64,000 nt of DNA from Anthopleura xanthogrammica (GCA_964019055.1 OZ025216.1:4624001-4688000); one strand, 5' to 3'. Shown: positions 10,157 to 23,616, numbered from the stretch's first letter. The notes: generated by a model from the letters alone, not told the origin. Made by a program: numbers and translations.

Positions 10157-13100
10157 TTACTGGGTTGCCATGGTGGCAAACCAGTCTTAAAATGAGGGTC
10201 GTTTTTCGTGCCTCTGGTAGACCATGTCTATTGTGACGTCACACGTCATGATTGGTCGAGAACTTGTAACCATAGCAATAGTCTGTCCAATGAAGTTGTG
10301 TTGTGCTATGTATTTGTGTACAAATATGATCGACAATTTAATGCAATTTGCCACATGATATCGAGCACGAGGTATTTATAGCTTACGGTGTTTGGTTTTG
10401 CCATTAATTCATTCGTTCAAGGTTCGTGAGGTATGTTGTCTGTAGGCATGTGGCCTACCATTGTCTTTAGCTTTTTTAACGGTACGTTCAAACTACTTAC
10501 AAACGCACACGCCGTACGTGGTAGACCCACACTAAAAGATGTTATTGAGCGATTTTGGAACGGGTTGGTCCACGTACTTAAAGAGAGAAGTCTGAGTATC
10601 TATGAGCTATCTTTGAGAATCTATGAGCAAACTATGAGAATCGTAGAACTAGACAAACTAGTCAAAATAGACTTAGAGAATTTATGATCTAGCTATGAGC
10701 AAACTAGCCTCCTGCGCAGCCGCTGTGAGATGCTTCCGGTTCCCGTCATTCCCCCACTGGAACAACATTCCTTTCTACATTGTTTTCTATTAGCCAATCA
10801 AAACGCTAGGTGATATGCAAATTTTCTATTTTGAGTTGTCGTTGCTGTTTATAGTGCTAGTGAAGTCGCTAAACCTGTGAGATAATAATTGCTAGATTGT
10901 CAAATACAATGAAATTAGGGTCTACTAAAGTGTATTAATCTAATATATATTTCACTGGTTTAGTGGTTTAACTCTAACCGAAGGAATTAGTGATTGAAAC
11001 TCTGTAATCGAGAGTAGACTTCTCGGAAATACGGTTTGTTAAGTATTCATAAAAGTACTCGTGAAAAGTTCAAATATATTGACATTTAGTCCTACATTAT
11101 ATTGTGATGGACCGAGGAATAGTAGAAGAGAGACCGTCCGTAGGATTTATTTACTTGTACATTGTAGCTCAGTAATTTTAATACTTTTAAACGAGTGTGA
11201 TTCCTATACTAGATTAATATTTCAATGACGAGGATAATCAATATCATCAAGTAGGAAAGATTCACAAAAACGTCTTTATTTTCTAAAATTACGGCATCTA
11301 TGGCTTTTGTCTGATGAATTTTGAACTTATTTATACAAAAATCCTTGCTTACTTTGCTATAATAGTCATCCGTACGTTCATTCTCTAGGGAAAGACGGCC
11401 AAGGTCAAGGTCGTACCCACAAGCTTTTGTGGGGCTCTCTCTGATTGGTCAAATTCATAGAAAGGAATGTTGTTCCAGTTGGAGCAGACGCTAGTGGGGG
11501 AATGACGGGAACCGGAAGCGCCTCACAGCGGCTGCGCAGGAGGCTATGAGCAAACTAGATCTTACCAGATCTCAGATACAAAAAAATTTACTGAGACAAA
11601 CTACAAAACGAGAGACAAACTACAAAACGAGTGAAAAACAAAGCTTTGATGAAAGCTGACTCCAAGAACTTGTAGAAGTCAGACGAGCTGATAGTGATCT
11701 ACAAGAAAGTGAACTGCCAAGACGCCTTGTTGAATATTTCCATTTATGAAAATACAGAAAACAAAAACTGAGGGAAAAACAAATGACCAGTTAAACACAT
11801 TTTGGCTAAGAGTATTTACATTGATAAAACGTTTGTTTTGCAGCTAGTGAACAGTTTCGATACTGAAATAGATATGTTTATTTCATCAGCTAGTCTTGAA
11901 AGGTCACGATACTCTAGTAGGTCAAGTAGAAACCTAATACGCGTTGTGACGAGTCAGTAACGCAACACTAATGCCTTACTAGAATTTAAAATGTTTTTAA
12001 TAAAGGGGGACTTTGAACCCAAAAGGAACACTTTGGTAAGAAATAATAAAGAGTATATAGGATTGGCGAGTGGGCGAGCTCTTGCACAGGCAACCCAGTG
12101 AACGCTCCAAGAGCGTCTAGTTGTTTCTAATTCTCGATTCCCCTTATTAAGGAGGCTCCCTAGAGTTTACAGGTATTTGGAGCTATAAGAGAAATCCTTT
12201 TATAGCAAAAGCATATCTGCATATCGATGCCTGATAGACCAACCATATTAAAGATTATGAGTTTAGGATTTGTTTGTGGTAGTAATTATCACGTACAATG
12301 TTACCATAGCAACGCTGCATCTGTCATAAAAAGGCCTATTTTTAACATAAAACTAGACGCTCTTGGAGCGTTCACTGGGTTGCTTGTGCGAGAGCTCGCC
12401 CACTCACCAATCCTATATACTCTATTATTTCTTACCAAAGTGTTCCTTTTGGGTTCAAAGTCCCCCTTTATTAAAAACATTTTAAATTCTAGTAAGGCAT
12501 TAGTGTTGCGTTACTGACTTGTCAACGCGTATTAGATTTCTACTTGACCTACTAGAGTACCTTTCAAGACTAGCTGATGAAATAAACATATCTATTTCAG
12601 TATCGAAACTGTTCACTGCAAAACAAACGTTTTATCAATGTAAATACTCTTAGCCAAAATGTGTTTAACTGGTCATTTGTTTTTCCCTCAGTTTTTGTTT
12701 TCTGTATTTTCATAAATGGAAATATTCAACAAGGAGTCTTGGCAGTCCGCTTTCTTGTAGATCACTATCAGCTCGTCTGACTTCTACAAGTTCTTGGAGT
12801 CAGCTTTCATCAAAGCTTTGTTTGTCTCTCGTTTTGTAGTTTGTCTCTCGTTCTGTAGTTTGTCTCAGTATATTTTTTTGTATCTGAGATCTGGTAAGAT
12901 CTAGTTTGATCATAGCTAGGTAGTTTATAGATTCTCTTAGTCTATTTTGACTAGTTTGTCTAGTTCTACGATTCTCATACCGTAGTTTGCTCATAGATTC
13001 TCAAAGATAGTTCATAGATTCTCAGACTTCTCTCTTTGAGTATGTGGACCAACCCGTTCCAAAATCGCTCAATAACATCTTTTAGTGTGTGTCTACCACG

Positions 13101-13394
13101 TACGGCGTGTGTGTTTGTAAGTAGTTTAAGCGTAGCGTTAAAAAACCTAAAAACAATAGTACGCAACATGCCTACTGTACAGACAAACTAGTACTTCACG
13201 AACCCTGAACGAATGAATTAATGGTGACAACACTAAAAACTATAAATACATCGATGTCGTGTGGCAACTTCATTGGACATTGGACATTGTTTACAAGTTC
13301 TCGACCAATCATGAGGTGTGAAATTATGGTCTACCTGACGCCCGAAAAACGGATCTCATTTTAAGACTGGTTTGCTACCATAGCAACCCAGTAA
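10157..13394. mobile_element. Large foldback element: inverted repeats of about 1 kb
   Basis: Left arm 10157-12122 and right arm 12353-13394 are inverted copies. Both ends begin ttactgggttgc, and the inner ends meet around a 230-bp spacer at the motif gagcgtctagtt / aactagacgctc. The left arm is longer only because of a separate 836-bp insertion. Each arm holds a short reading frame with the shared peptide core LKDVIERFWNGLVH (10,433-10,687 plus strand; 12,975-13,169 minus strand). No transposase is recognisable, so this is probably a non-autonomous, long-TIR DNA element, or a palindromic duplication. No target duplication is obvious at the outer ends. Confidence 0.8.
10708..11543. mobile_element. 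836-bp inverted-repeat element with a 15-bp target-site duplication
   Basis: Terminal inverted repeats of about 70 bp begin cctcctgcgcagccgctgtg at 10,708 and end with its complement at 11,543; one arm has a 16-bp indel. The element is flanked by the identical 15-mer ctatgagcaaactag at 10,693-10,707 and 11,544-11,558. The partner arm of the surrounding foldback element holds the uninterrupted site (ctatgatcaaactag, minus strand near 12,903-12,917), so the insertion and its duplication are shown by an internal empty site. No coding sequence is recognised. Confidence 0.88.
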
Positions 13395-14518
13395 AAAATA
13401 ATAACTCGAATTTTCCATGGTCAATATTCTTCTAAATACATAATATAAAACCCCGTTTAATTGCGGCTTTAAAAAATCTTGACATCAGAACGCGAGTTAT
13501 TGAGAAATTTCGATTTTCCTGGACAAAAAAAAAATCTGATGTCAGGATTTCAGTAGAATTTTTTTTCAGTTGCCTTTTTATAACATAGTTCCCTCTGCTC
13601 CGCGGACCCTGAATGATCTGCTTAACAATGGCAGGTTGACCGATTGCTAGGAGATGCTCCAATATCATACTGAGTGCGATATCCAAATGCATAGGGCTAT
13701 TTCAAAAAGGTTGTCTCAATAAATGAAGAAAATACCATTTGATTATCTAGGCAAAAGTAGAGCATATTCTACTTATATTATATAGAAAATGAGATGTACT
13801 GGTTAGAATATTAAAAGTAAATTATATTGGTCTAGCCCGCCTGGTTTCGGCTTCTTTTAGACTCGATACATAATTTAACGCGACTTCGAGTCTTGAAAAA
13901 ATTAATTAAAAATCAAATTAAAAATGACTGTAATAAAAGTAATGTTTGGCAATCATTTTTCTAGACAAACAAAAATCACCAAGTAGGCTAAAAAATCATA
14001 ACTTGTCTAGATTCTTTATTATTGCGCTCTTTTTGTACCAAAGGATTCAATACTTGATCCAAAGCTTTTTTAGTCATTTTAGTTGCTATGACGACAATAC
14101 CATAGTAACGTCGTTGGTCGACGGTGTACCAAGTGGTAACTATAGTAACTTTTAAATGTCACTTTAACCGCTAGTAAGCATTATATATTCCCTTATGTTG
14201 ACAACCACATATAATATTCTATCGCAAGCATTTTATCGTCGCCATGTTGACGGTATCTAAAGAAAGTTTTTGCGTGAGGTTATTTTTGGCATCTCTAACA
14301 TCACTGCCATGTTGGTGGTATACACATAGATTTCTCAAAAGATCCTTTAGGCAGGACCATCAATATGGCTGCAATGTTATTGTCTTATGATTCTATTAAT
14401 ATCAATTCCATTCCAATATTAATTCCATCAATATGGCTACAAATCATTAATAATTATAAACGCTAATTCAAAGGTCTAATCCTTTAAGCTTGACCCAGCT
14501 GCAGGGCCATATTTTTTT
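13395..14518. other. Intergenic, no gene seen
   Basis: AT-rich sequence downstream of the 739-codon gene. A short imperfect hairpin (aatcttgacatcag / ctgatgtcaggatt) lies at about 13,473-13,550. No exon or RNA gene is recognised. Confidence 0.6.
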
Positions 14519-16726
14519 TCATCCTAAGTATGGCGGTGGTGGGCCATATCCTGGATAGTTCCCAGGGTATGGATTGTACCCTGGTTGTGGATTCTGAGGT
14601 CCCATGGGGTAGCCACCTGCTGGTGCTGCTTTGGGGTAACCTTCTTGGGGAGGTAAAGGGTAGCCACCGGCCATGGGGTAACCACCTTGGGGAGGTACAG
14701 GGTAACCACCTGCTGGTCCTGTGGGGTAACCCCCTTGGGGAGGTGGTACAGGGCATCCACCTGCAGGATGGGGTGCTGGGTAGTTGTAGGGTTGAGGGTA
14801 TCCTGGTGCCGGTGCTGGATAGCCGCCATGTTGGGTGTGGTCTGCTTTGTAGGTCTGTGAATATGGACTGAACTGAAAGAACAAAAAGATATCAGTCACA
14901 TTAATGAGGTTATAGTGATAAAGTTTGGAGAACCTTTAAGCTTTAAATTTTATTGATACCCTGAAACAACCTGTAGGCTGATTAAAGTCAGGGCATGGCT
15001 AACTAACAGATCAAACCCTGAAACACCCACTGAGCTGATCACAGTCAGGGCACAGCTAACTCACAGATTGAACCCTGTAACAACCACTAAGCTGATCTAA
15101 GTCAGAGCATGGCTAACTCACAGATTAAACCCTGAAACAACCTCTGGGCTGATCTAAGTCAGAGCATGGCTAACTCACAGATTGAACCCTGAAAAAACCT
15201 CTGGGCTGATCTAAGTCAGGGCATGGTTAACTCAAAGAGTATAAAAATAAAATCTCTAGGATGAGCTGATCTTTTAAAAATGCTTTCTTCTCCCAATGTT
15301 TGCTCCCTGGAAAACCACATGGCTAATTTGCAGTACAATATGAAAACCATCATGGCGTCTATCATGAAAATAACCTATCAAGGGAGAGACCTAACAAACT
15401 TTATTCAAATGTGGTCTGAAATTGAAAAGCATTATACCCAAGTGTGCAAGGTTGGTTCTATGAAAAAATTGAAAAAGCTTTTGATTTTTCATAGCCCAGG
15501 TGTTTCATGACCTGGCCATCTACATACCAATAGCTTGACCTCAAAGAATGCCTGGTCGTTCTTGTATGTATTTGCAGGAGGCATCATAGAGGCATCATGA
15601 TTAACACCAATATGTTGCCCTGGCAACATGCTGGACTCCAAGGAAACAAAGTGGTCAGGTGTCTCATGGATGTAAAAATGGCAGTAGTTGTCAAATGTCT
15701 AGGAATGAGAGAAGAAAAGATTACGAAAGGAAACAATAAATGTGCAACAATTTATTAGAAACTTAGAACTTATATTTTACAACCATCTCTCCCCGTACAG
15801 GACTCTTCTGTGAGGTTTTCTCCACATGCTCTACCACTACCTTCATGCTGAATTGATCGTGCGCCTTCCCCCGAAAGGAATTATGGGTCACTATTTTTGG
15901 TTAGCATTTTTCGAGCATTTTCCTAGTGTACAATGTAGACTTTTCTTGTTGATTGAAATAATTCCGCCATGAGTTCAACTAGCGTTTATGATTAATTTAA
16001 AGAAGGAAGAACTCATATTTCATAAATTCTCTTGGCAGAATAATGGGATATGCTAATCAAAATACGATGTTGAATCCTCAATTTTGATTGGTTAACCTTG
16101 AGTTTGTTCTGAAGGTCAACTCAACTGGTTCTATATTTACAACATACGACATTCAACTCACATGTTGATTTTTATGGAGGGAGGATCAATGGTGATAAGT
16201 TCAAATAAACTCAACTTACATATCATCCAGTCTATAAGCTGGGGCTTAAACATGAGTAGCCAATCTGCATGGGCATTTACAATGATGTGTTCTTGAAAAG
16301 CCCAAGCAGATTAGATGCTCTACTTAATTTTTTGAGATTGAAGTGACTTTGAAAGAGAAAATCCCTGTTAATGTTGAATGGGAATGAGGAGCATTGTGTC
16401 CGAATTTTCCCTATTCACCCCCCCCCCCCCCCCCAACATTTTATTGTGTTTTCCGCATTAACTCTTCTCTATTCAATACATTTCTTTATAGATGTATACC
16501 CATATATGTCAAGTAAAAGGAATTTAATACTGGTACCTTTCCTGTCAATCTGCCATTGTCAATACCCAGGAAGAACTGAGGATAGGCAATACTGTTCAAA
16601 GCTACCACGTTTCCTCCCATATTGATCACTCTGAATTGAGCTGGAACAAACAAAAAAGTATTCAATTTTTGGTGAGTTAACTGTATATATAAAACTGACT
16701 GTCTAACCGATATAACACAGCTGCTC

Positions 16727-16777
<51 letters not shown>

Positions 16778-19700
16778 TATTAGATTTTAATTACAAAAAT
16801 AAATATATAAATATAAATATATAAAATGCATAATATTATAAAAAGTTAAATATATACCGTACTACAAACTATGAAAATGGCACTTAAAAGCAGATTTAAA
16901 AATATTCACAGAGCTTATTGATTTCAAACTGTCTGGTAACTTATTCCATAGAGTGACTGCTCTATATGAAAACGTGCGCTGGCTCATGTGTAAACATTAC
17001 TTATCATATGAATAAGCTGAATATTATGTATGGTAATCTTACCTGGCATTGCAGGACCAGGTGCAGGCATTAATCTTAATTGATCCACTGTTGCCCATAC
17101 TTTATCTCCATCATCATAATGGAGAAAATAGCGAACTTTCTGTGGATATTTTCTATCAACATTTGCCACATATCCTGAATAGAACTTTGCATTATTGGTC
17201 CAAAAACCAATGACACGACTGCCTTTTAGAACTGTCCCAGGGTCTGGATTGACATCAAGAATAACTGCCTTGATATCGCTTGGGTCATGAGCAATCTTAT
17301 CACCGTCATCAAACTTGATATGGATCTTACTATCCACCCTTTCAACTTTACCAGAAAAATAAAGGCCATTTGTCCAACGACCATAGACTCTTGATCCAAC
17401 TAAAAATGAGTAAAATAATTAACTACACAAGCAGGACCAAAGCAATCACTTGGGACATCAGGTCTGGTTTGGGATAGCTTTAAGGAATTTATAATCTATG
17501 ATCAACAAGAAAACAAATAATATTGTTAACTGCAAATGTGGTGGAAAATGGACCACTGCACTGACAACTGTGGCCCTGACAAGTGGGCTACCTGTGTTCT
17601 GATGACACAGGGTAACCATCAATGACAGAATCAAGGGGTTTCAATGCAACAATACTGTATTTTTGCATGAAAAGAGATTTATTTTTCAAAGGTGAAAATT
17701 TTTGTCATTTTGGTCTGTGGTATATACCCTCTCTAGACATTTTCAACCAGTCTTGTATGCCATCATATTATATCCTACATGTAGAAGTGATTTTCAAATT
17801 AAATCATTACAGTTGATATGCACTTTAAAGAGGTTTGGCAAGGCCAAGCATTTATTGCATGCCAACAAAGCAATGCTACATTTAAAATTACTGACCTTCA
17901 TTGACTCGCATAGGTAATAACCTGACTTTATCAAATGTCTGCCATCCCTTATCACCATCATCAAAGTGAATATAGTAACGAGGTGCATAAAAGATAGAGC
18001 TGTCAACCTTTACAACTCTTCCCTTGAAGTACTGAGCCCTGTCCTTCCAGCCTGCAATTACACGGGACCCAACAGGCACATGGGTGGGGTTGGGTATTGC
18101 ATCTATAAGGACAGCACTGATGTCACTCTGATCGTGTGATATCTTGTCTCCATCATCAAAGACTACATGTATCTTTCCACCACTGGTACTTGTGACACGC
18201 CCATGGTAGTAATTGTTGTTGGTCCAGCGACCCCACACAACACAGCCAGCTGAAAGCAAACATTAAAGTATGGAATATTTTATTGGGGACTAGTTGTGCT
18301 AAGTGGTCACATGACCAAGCAATTGTTTCGAAATGAATTTATAATCATTAGTATGTACTGAAGTGAAGTTGGAATGAATGTGTAGTTGTTCCAAAAATTA
18401 TCCATATACCCCATCATGGAGGAAATAGGAAATTCCCAAAGGGTAGGGGGTCAGAGGAAAAACAAAGCTACAAGGTTTGTATGAAAGAAGATTGGAAATT
18501 CCAGAGAGGTGATGGAGGGATGCAGCGCTACCTCAAAAATCCTCCATGGTGGGTATGGATATTTTTTAAGAGCTTCAACAAACAATAGTCTAAGAACTTT
18601 TTCAGGATATAATCACGTGAGGGTTAACGTCACTGGATGGCAAAAAACTTTGGACCTCTATTTCAAAAACTTTTGCAGGATTACTAATGTCATATCCAAG
18701 ACCTTTTCCAAATATTTTTTTCTCTTATAAGATACTTTCCATTTCAAGATATAAATAAGTTTAAAGTTTGTTTACGATCCATCAGAGCTACAGTAAAAAA
18801 GTGTTGATACACTACCACATAATGTTGGAAAAATTAAGCATGCAATGTAAGAAAAAGCACTTTAAAAATTGTATATAAACTAAATCCCCCCTCCCCCATT
18901 CAATGTTGTTCCTTGAGAATGTGGCTAGCTCACGGTACCCAACTTTGGCCATTTAGACAACATTGCAAGGGGAGGCGAGGTGGAGCGCACAGTCAACATC
19001 AGTCATTTCACACAGCCAATTTTGGGAGCATTATAGGGGTAGTGTATCAACACATTTCGATTTTTACTGTAGCCTTCCCCAATTAAGGGACCTTGGGCTG
19101 AATTGATTCGTTATCAAGGGTGTGATATAACAGCATATGTGACTGTTTGATGCAAATGGCCTATTGCAAGTGTTACTATCAAAAGATGAGTAGAAAATTT
19201 TAATTCTAACCTTGTTCACGTCGCATTGGTACAGGTCTAATCTCATTCAGGTTACACCAGGTTTGATCTCCGTCATCAAACTGTACATAGTACCGTGGAA
19301 ACTGTGGATTCATGTAGTCCACTTGTCTCACTATACCAAGATAGAACTTCTTTGATTGTGGCCAAAAACCAATCACCCTCATCATAATCTGAATAGTACC
19401 CACACATGGGTTGACGTCATAGATTACAGCACTGATGTCACTTGGGTCATGTTGAATTTTGTCACCATCATCAAACTTGACGTCTATTTTACCCCCAACA
19501 TTGGTTACTCTCCCACGGTAGTAAAGGTTGTTTGTCCAGCGGCCAAGAACACGGCTGTTTGTCAGTATGGGAGGGGTACCTAGGGCTAATAAAATGGTTT
19601 TGTTATGTAAAAAGAGAGGTTTGGTCAATATGTTTGGGTATCATCTCTTTATTATCATTATTATTATTATTAAACTACCACGTGTTAATAAGTCACAGCA

Positions 19701-22265
19701 AGATTTTCCTCATACTACAGAACTTTGGAATAATCTACTTAAAGACTTTATGAATAGCAAGAGCCTTTCTAAGTTTAAAAACAATATCACAAATCTCTTT
19801 TTTGAAAAAAATCCAGGATATCAACCTCCATGAATTACTTTTTCATGTCTTATTTCATTTTCTCCTTTGATATGTTATTATAGACCCATTTGAAAAATGG
19901 CCGCTTCTAATTTACTTTTTTTCTAAATTTCATTCCTCAAGAGAAATAAAACATGCAATGGAAAGAATTAAGATAATATATATAAGGATTCTGTGAAAAA
20001 TCTGGGACCAAAAAGTGATTATTTTAGGAGTTATTGTAGTGCAAAGTGTGTAAATTATGCAAATTATGGTACTTTAATATCTGTAAATTCATTCCATAAT
20101 AACTTCAAAGAACAAAATGCCACAGCATTGAAACTTTTCCTGTTCACACTTTTGGATGCTATTTCATGTAAGAGTGATATACTGAAGAATCGCCATTTTT
20201 AGAATCGGTGTATACATATATGAACTGTGTTTTTATGTATTTTATTCTTATATGAATAAGCAAATAATTTTTAGTGGTAGTGTATAAATTGGAACAAAAG
20301 TTCTGTCACTCTCTCCTGCCACCGGTGCTTTTGTGACAAAGTGATTAAATTAAATTAAAATTAAATTAATTACGCAGTTAGGTACCAAAATGAGAAAATA
20401 AAGAAATGATGCTCTAGGGAATGACACTTCAATCTTGGACAAAAGGGTAGAAAAAATCTAAAACGTCTGACAGTCACTGTATTTGTGATTTTTAGATATT
20501 TTGATTAATGAAAAAACTTCCCCCAATAAGCAATGTTGGTCAGGTATAGCATTCACCCTAGATCATTTTCAGAACAATATTGCTTAGGGGGAGAGGGGAT
20601 ATTTGTGAGAAAAAAAATGATTTTTTTTCCTATTTTATTTGTGATTTTCTCAACAGGTTTTGTCCAAAAAATTTTTGGTCTGAAATGGGAAAACATTATG
20701 CTAAACAAAGGTCTACTTAGCACAAAAATGTATTTTCATGGTAGAAATGCATATACCTGATGGTGTTATTTCTGGGAGAACACGTATTTGATTCAGTTCT
20801 GCCCAGCCCCTGTCTCCATCATCAAACTGAATGTCATATCTCAGGAATCGAGGGTCAGCTTTGTTTACGCCCATGACACGCCCAGTGTAGTATCTTCCAC
20901 TTCCCTGAAATTGAGCAATCACCCGAGAACCATCTTGAATGACTTCAGGGTCTGGGTTAATATCAGCAACAACAGCAGTTTGATCATGGACATCATGAGA
21001 AATTGTATCACCATCATTAAACTTTACGTGGACTTGGGTATCAACGTTGGATATTGTCCCTCGATGGTATGTCCCATCAGTCCAACGTCCCCAGACTGGA
21101 GTCCTTGGGCCAAGACATCCAGCTACAAGAAAAAAAGAATTCAAATCTTATAGTGCAACAAAATCATATTATCAAAATCTAAATACCATATTTACTCATT
21201 GAAGCGCCATCCCCGATTAAGTGCTGGCCTCTTTAAGATGCCACCCTTGATTAAATGCTATCCTCGATTAAGCACTGCATATAAGAGCAAAATTTCAAAG
21301 AGCGCCACCCTCAAATAAGCACTGTCCCCGAATAAAGAATGCCTCGGCAGTATGTTGAGTAAATAAAGTAATGCTGAAATACACAACAGAAATAACTGAG
21401 TCAGCCAGGAGAAGTCGTTTGTAAATTGGATACAAAAATTAATCATGATTCCTTGCTTTCAACGTTTGGATTTGGATGATTTTCTCTCTCCAATTTCAAG
21501 ATATTTTTTTGTAGAAAATGAAATTATATACCGGTACTCCTTGACATTTGATAAGCAACATACAATATTTGTATCCAGTCTGTATGGCTAATTTACAATG
21601 GCTTGCCTCCTCAGCTTGCTCTATAAAATGGCCATGTAGATCGGCCGCTCATATTTAATTGTAAGCCAGACAAAACCGTATACGTATCCTACTACTATAC
21701 CGCTACACTTCAAGTTAATTCAATTAATTTAGCTTACCATAAAAGCCAATGCCTCCATTTCCACTCACATTACCACCTTGATGCATTAACAGAGTTCTAT
21801 TAGTGATCTTTGATTTGAGCTGTATGACGGATCCATTACGAAAACAGTCCTGGCAAAACAAACAATATGATCATCATAGGGCAAATTTCACATGAATTAA
21901 TGTACAGATATCTATGTCATATGCATAACTATCATGATGGTACCATGTTCAAGAATTATCATTGGCTAAGCAGTGAACTGGTGCACTATGACTGGTTCAA
22001 AGTCTAAATACTCCAGTTTCGAGTTCTTTGTTGCCCAGGGCTAGGCTTGATTTTGTGTAGAATATTCATGTGTTCCAGTGAATTTGAAGGTCCATTTAAT
22101 TTCGAAGTGTTTGTATTGTTGAAGTACGTTGTACATTCTGTACTTTACTGTTGGTATTTGTGAATATTCTAATGCTGAAATGGGGCTAACCCTGTGTAAA
22201 TGAGTCTGCAATTGAAGAACACAGTGGTTTATGCTTACCAAAGTTGGGCTTCCCAAGCTTGCCAT
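14519..22265 (-). CDS. Tudor-cassette / split beta-trefoil protein, 739 aa, nine exons
   Basis: Exons, 5' to 3' of the gene: 22239-22265, 21738-21849, 20757-21122, 19211-19585, 17896-18249, 17043-17399, 16537-16640, 15528-15698, 14519-14872. They sum to 2,220 nt with consistent phases and no internal stop. The protein starts MASLGSPTL. Residues 10-46 hold a trefoil-like repeat ([17 protein letters not shown]). Residues 47-530 are four exon-encoded Tudor-like pairs, each with two FDDGD-type strands and a GRW(T)..Y..G.V start. Residues 531-565 and 566-622 look like two more trefoil repeats (GGNVVALNS.., then [18 protein letters not shown]). Residues 623-739 are a GGYP-rich tail. No signal peptide or membrane segment is seen, so it is probably cytosolic or nuclear. 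Tudor modules often bind methylated ligands; the ligand here is unknown. I do not recognise a named family. Confidence 0.88.
14957..15235. repeat. Tandem array of about 57-bp units, five copies
   Basis: Five degenerate units (ccctgaaacaacc, then ggctgatctaagtcag, then ggctaactcacag) lie in intron 8. The same unit occurs singly at 32,290-32,365 as the tail of a SINE-like repeat, and inverted, in about two units, at 47,600-47,700. The array is therefore probably an expansion of a SINE tail. Confidence 0.85.
16727..16775. repeat. (AAT)n microsatellite
   Basis: About 16 uninterrupted taa/aat triplets in intron 6 of the 739-codon gene. The AT-rich sequence that follows (16,776-16,990) has no recognisable function. 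Confidence 0.95.
19660..20756. other. Intron 3 of the 739-codon gene, repeat-derived
   Basis: The stretch at 19,670-19,860 resembles a degraded LINE or virus-like tail of coding sequence (short frame [23 protein letters not shown]), typical of the C-terminal end of CR1/RTE-like ORF2. Motifs of the family Z inverted-repeat element (ctctagggaatgaca near 20,412, ggtctgaaatgggaaaacat near 20,679) bracket 20,396-20,705. No host exon is seen. Confidence 0.5.
21189..21350. repeat. Degenerate tandem repeat with gattaagcrc motif
   Basis: About six imperfect repeats of a 20-30-bp unit (ccccgattaagtgctg, ccttgattaaatgct, cctcgattaagcactg and so on) lie in intron 2. The block looks like a dispersed repeat family; no coding potential is seen. 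Confidence 0.6.
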
Positions 22266-23140
22266 GGCAGACTCTTTTACTAGTACTGGTGTTCAGTATT
22301 TTGTCTCGTTGAATGTGTCACTTTTTCAAAACAAATAAAAAAAAAAAAAAAAGATATAATAAAAAGTAGTAAAATAAGGAAAACTGAAAGTTCCCTTTTT
22401 GGGTTTCATTAGACGTCATTTCCTGTCTCAAATGGAATGTTCGTCAGCTGAATCACAATTTTTGAATAGAATTCTTTCTGGCTGACAGCACATGGTGGTC
22501 AGTGTTTGACAACCATTTGGATTAATTGTCCTAGAAAATTTTAAAAGCCCTATCGACTTTTTCTAAATCAATCATCAAATTTTGCAAATATTTATAGTAG
22601 TTGCAATTCTGGATACAATAAAAACTGCTGTTGTTGTTGTTGTTGTTAGAGCAGATAATGGGATTCAAAGACTTTTGTCATCAATTGATCTAAGCCAAGC
22701 ATCTGTACTCTCCCTAATAGGGACTGTTCAGTATATATCAGAGCGAGAGGGGTATGGATGGGAAAACGATTTCTCTCCAATCCGCCATTAGTTTGCCAAT
22801 TCCAACATTTTGAAGGCTCTCCTATGCATATAACTCATCAATTATTTCAAGGCTTCACTTTTCAAGGCCACTAAAATTTCAAGTCCCTTTATATATCCCT
22901 TTATTGTGAAAACCTTGTTAGAAACACCGAAATACGAATTCAAAGTATTGAAAGTGTTGCTCGTCAAGAATATCGCTGGCTTGCAGGAAAAAACTGTGAG
23001 GAATGACAAAGGAAATACCGAGCATACTGCCGTATACCTAGTAAGCAGCTTCTTCTCGCATCCACCATGGATGATTAATTACAACACAACATAACACAAC
23101 ACGAACAAGGGAAGATCAAGTCCCAGATGTACAGTTGATC

Positions 23141-23616
23141 ATAAGCCACTTCACGGTTTCGTCCGCCATCTTGAAATTGGGGCAAACGCGGCAAAATATA
23201 TAGAAATCTGGATCACTTTGACTTCCCGTAACTCCGCTCATTTTTAATGGATTTTCAAAATTTAAACTTCAATTATCAGCAGCCATGTATACCAGTTGTC
23301 GGACTGAAAATAAAACCAATGTAGGTCTTTTAACTAGTTTTGCGACTCATCATATTTTTACAATTTTTTCATATTCACGTGCCCATCGTTTTATTATGAA
23401 AACAAACATCTTATTTTCTCAATTTAAAGCTTTCCATTTTCCATCATATTTAGAGGTATAAGTAACAAAGAAAATATCTTTTCAAAAAAGTTTAAATCTT
23501 GAAAATCCATTAAGATTGAGCGGAGTTACGGGAAGTCAAAGTGATCCAGATTTCAATATGTTTTGCCGCGTTTGCCCCAATTTCAAGATGGCGGACGAAA
23601 CCGTGAAGTGGCTTAT
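23141..23616. mobile_element. 476-bp inverted-repeat element, possible Tc1/mariner-type MITE
   Basis: Inverted repeats of about 110 bp: ataagccacttcacggtttc on the left, complement ending gtggcttat on the right. The arms are nearly identical through gcggagttacgggaagtca. The ends fit a TA target-site duplication (TA-AGCC...GGCT-TA), which would suggest the Tc1/mariner superfamily. No transposase is present. Confidence 0.8.

Noticed and set aside
10433..10687. 84-residue frame as a protein-coding gene
   Set aside because: It lies in an arm of a palindromic repeat, has an inverted partner, and matches no family I know.
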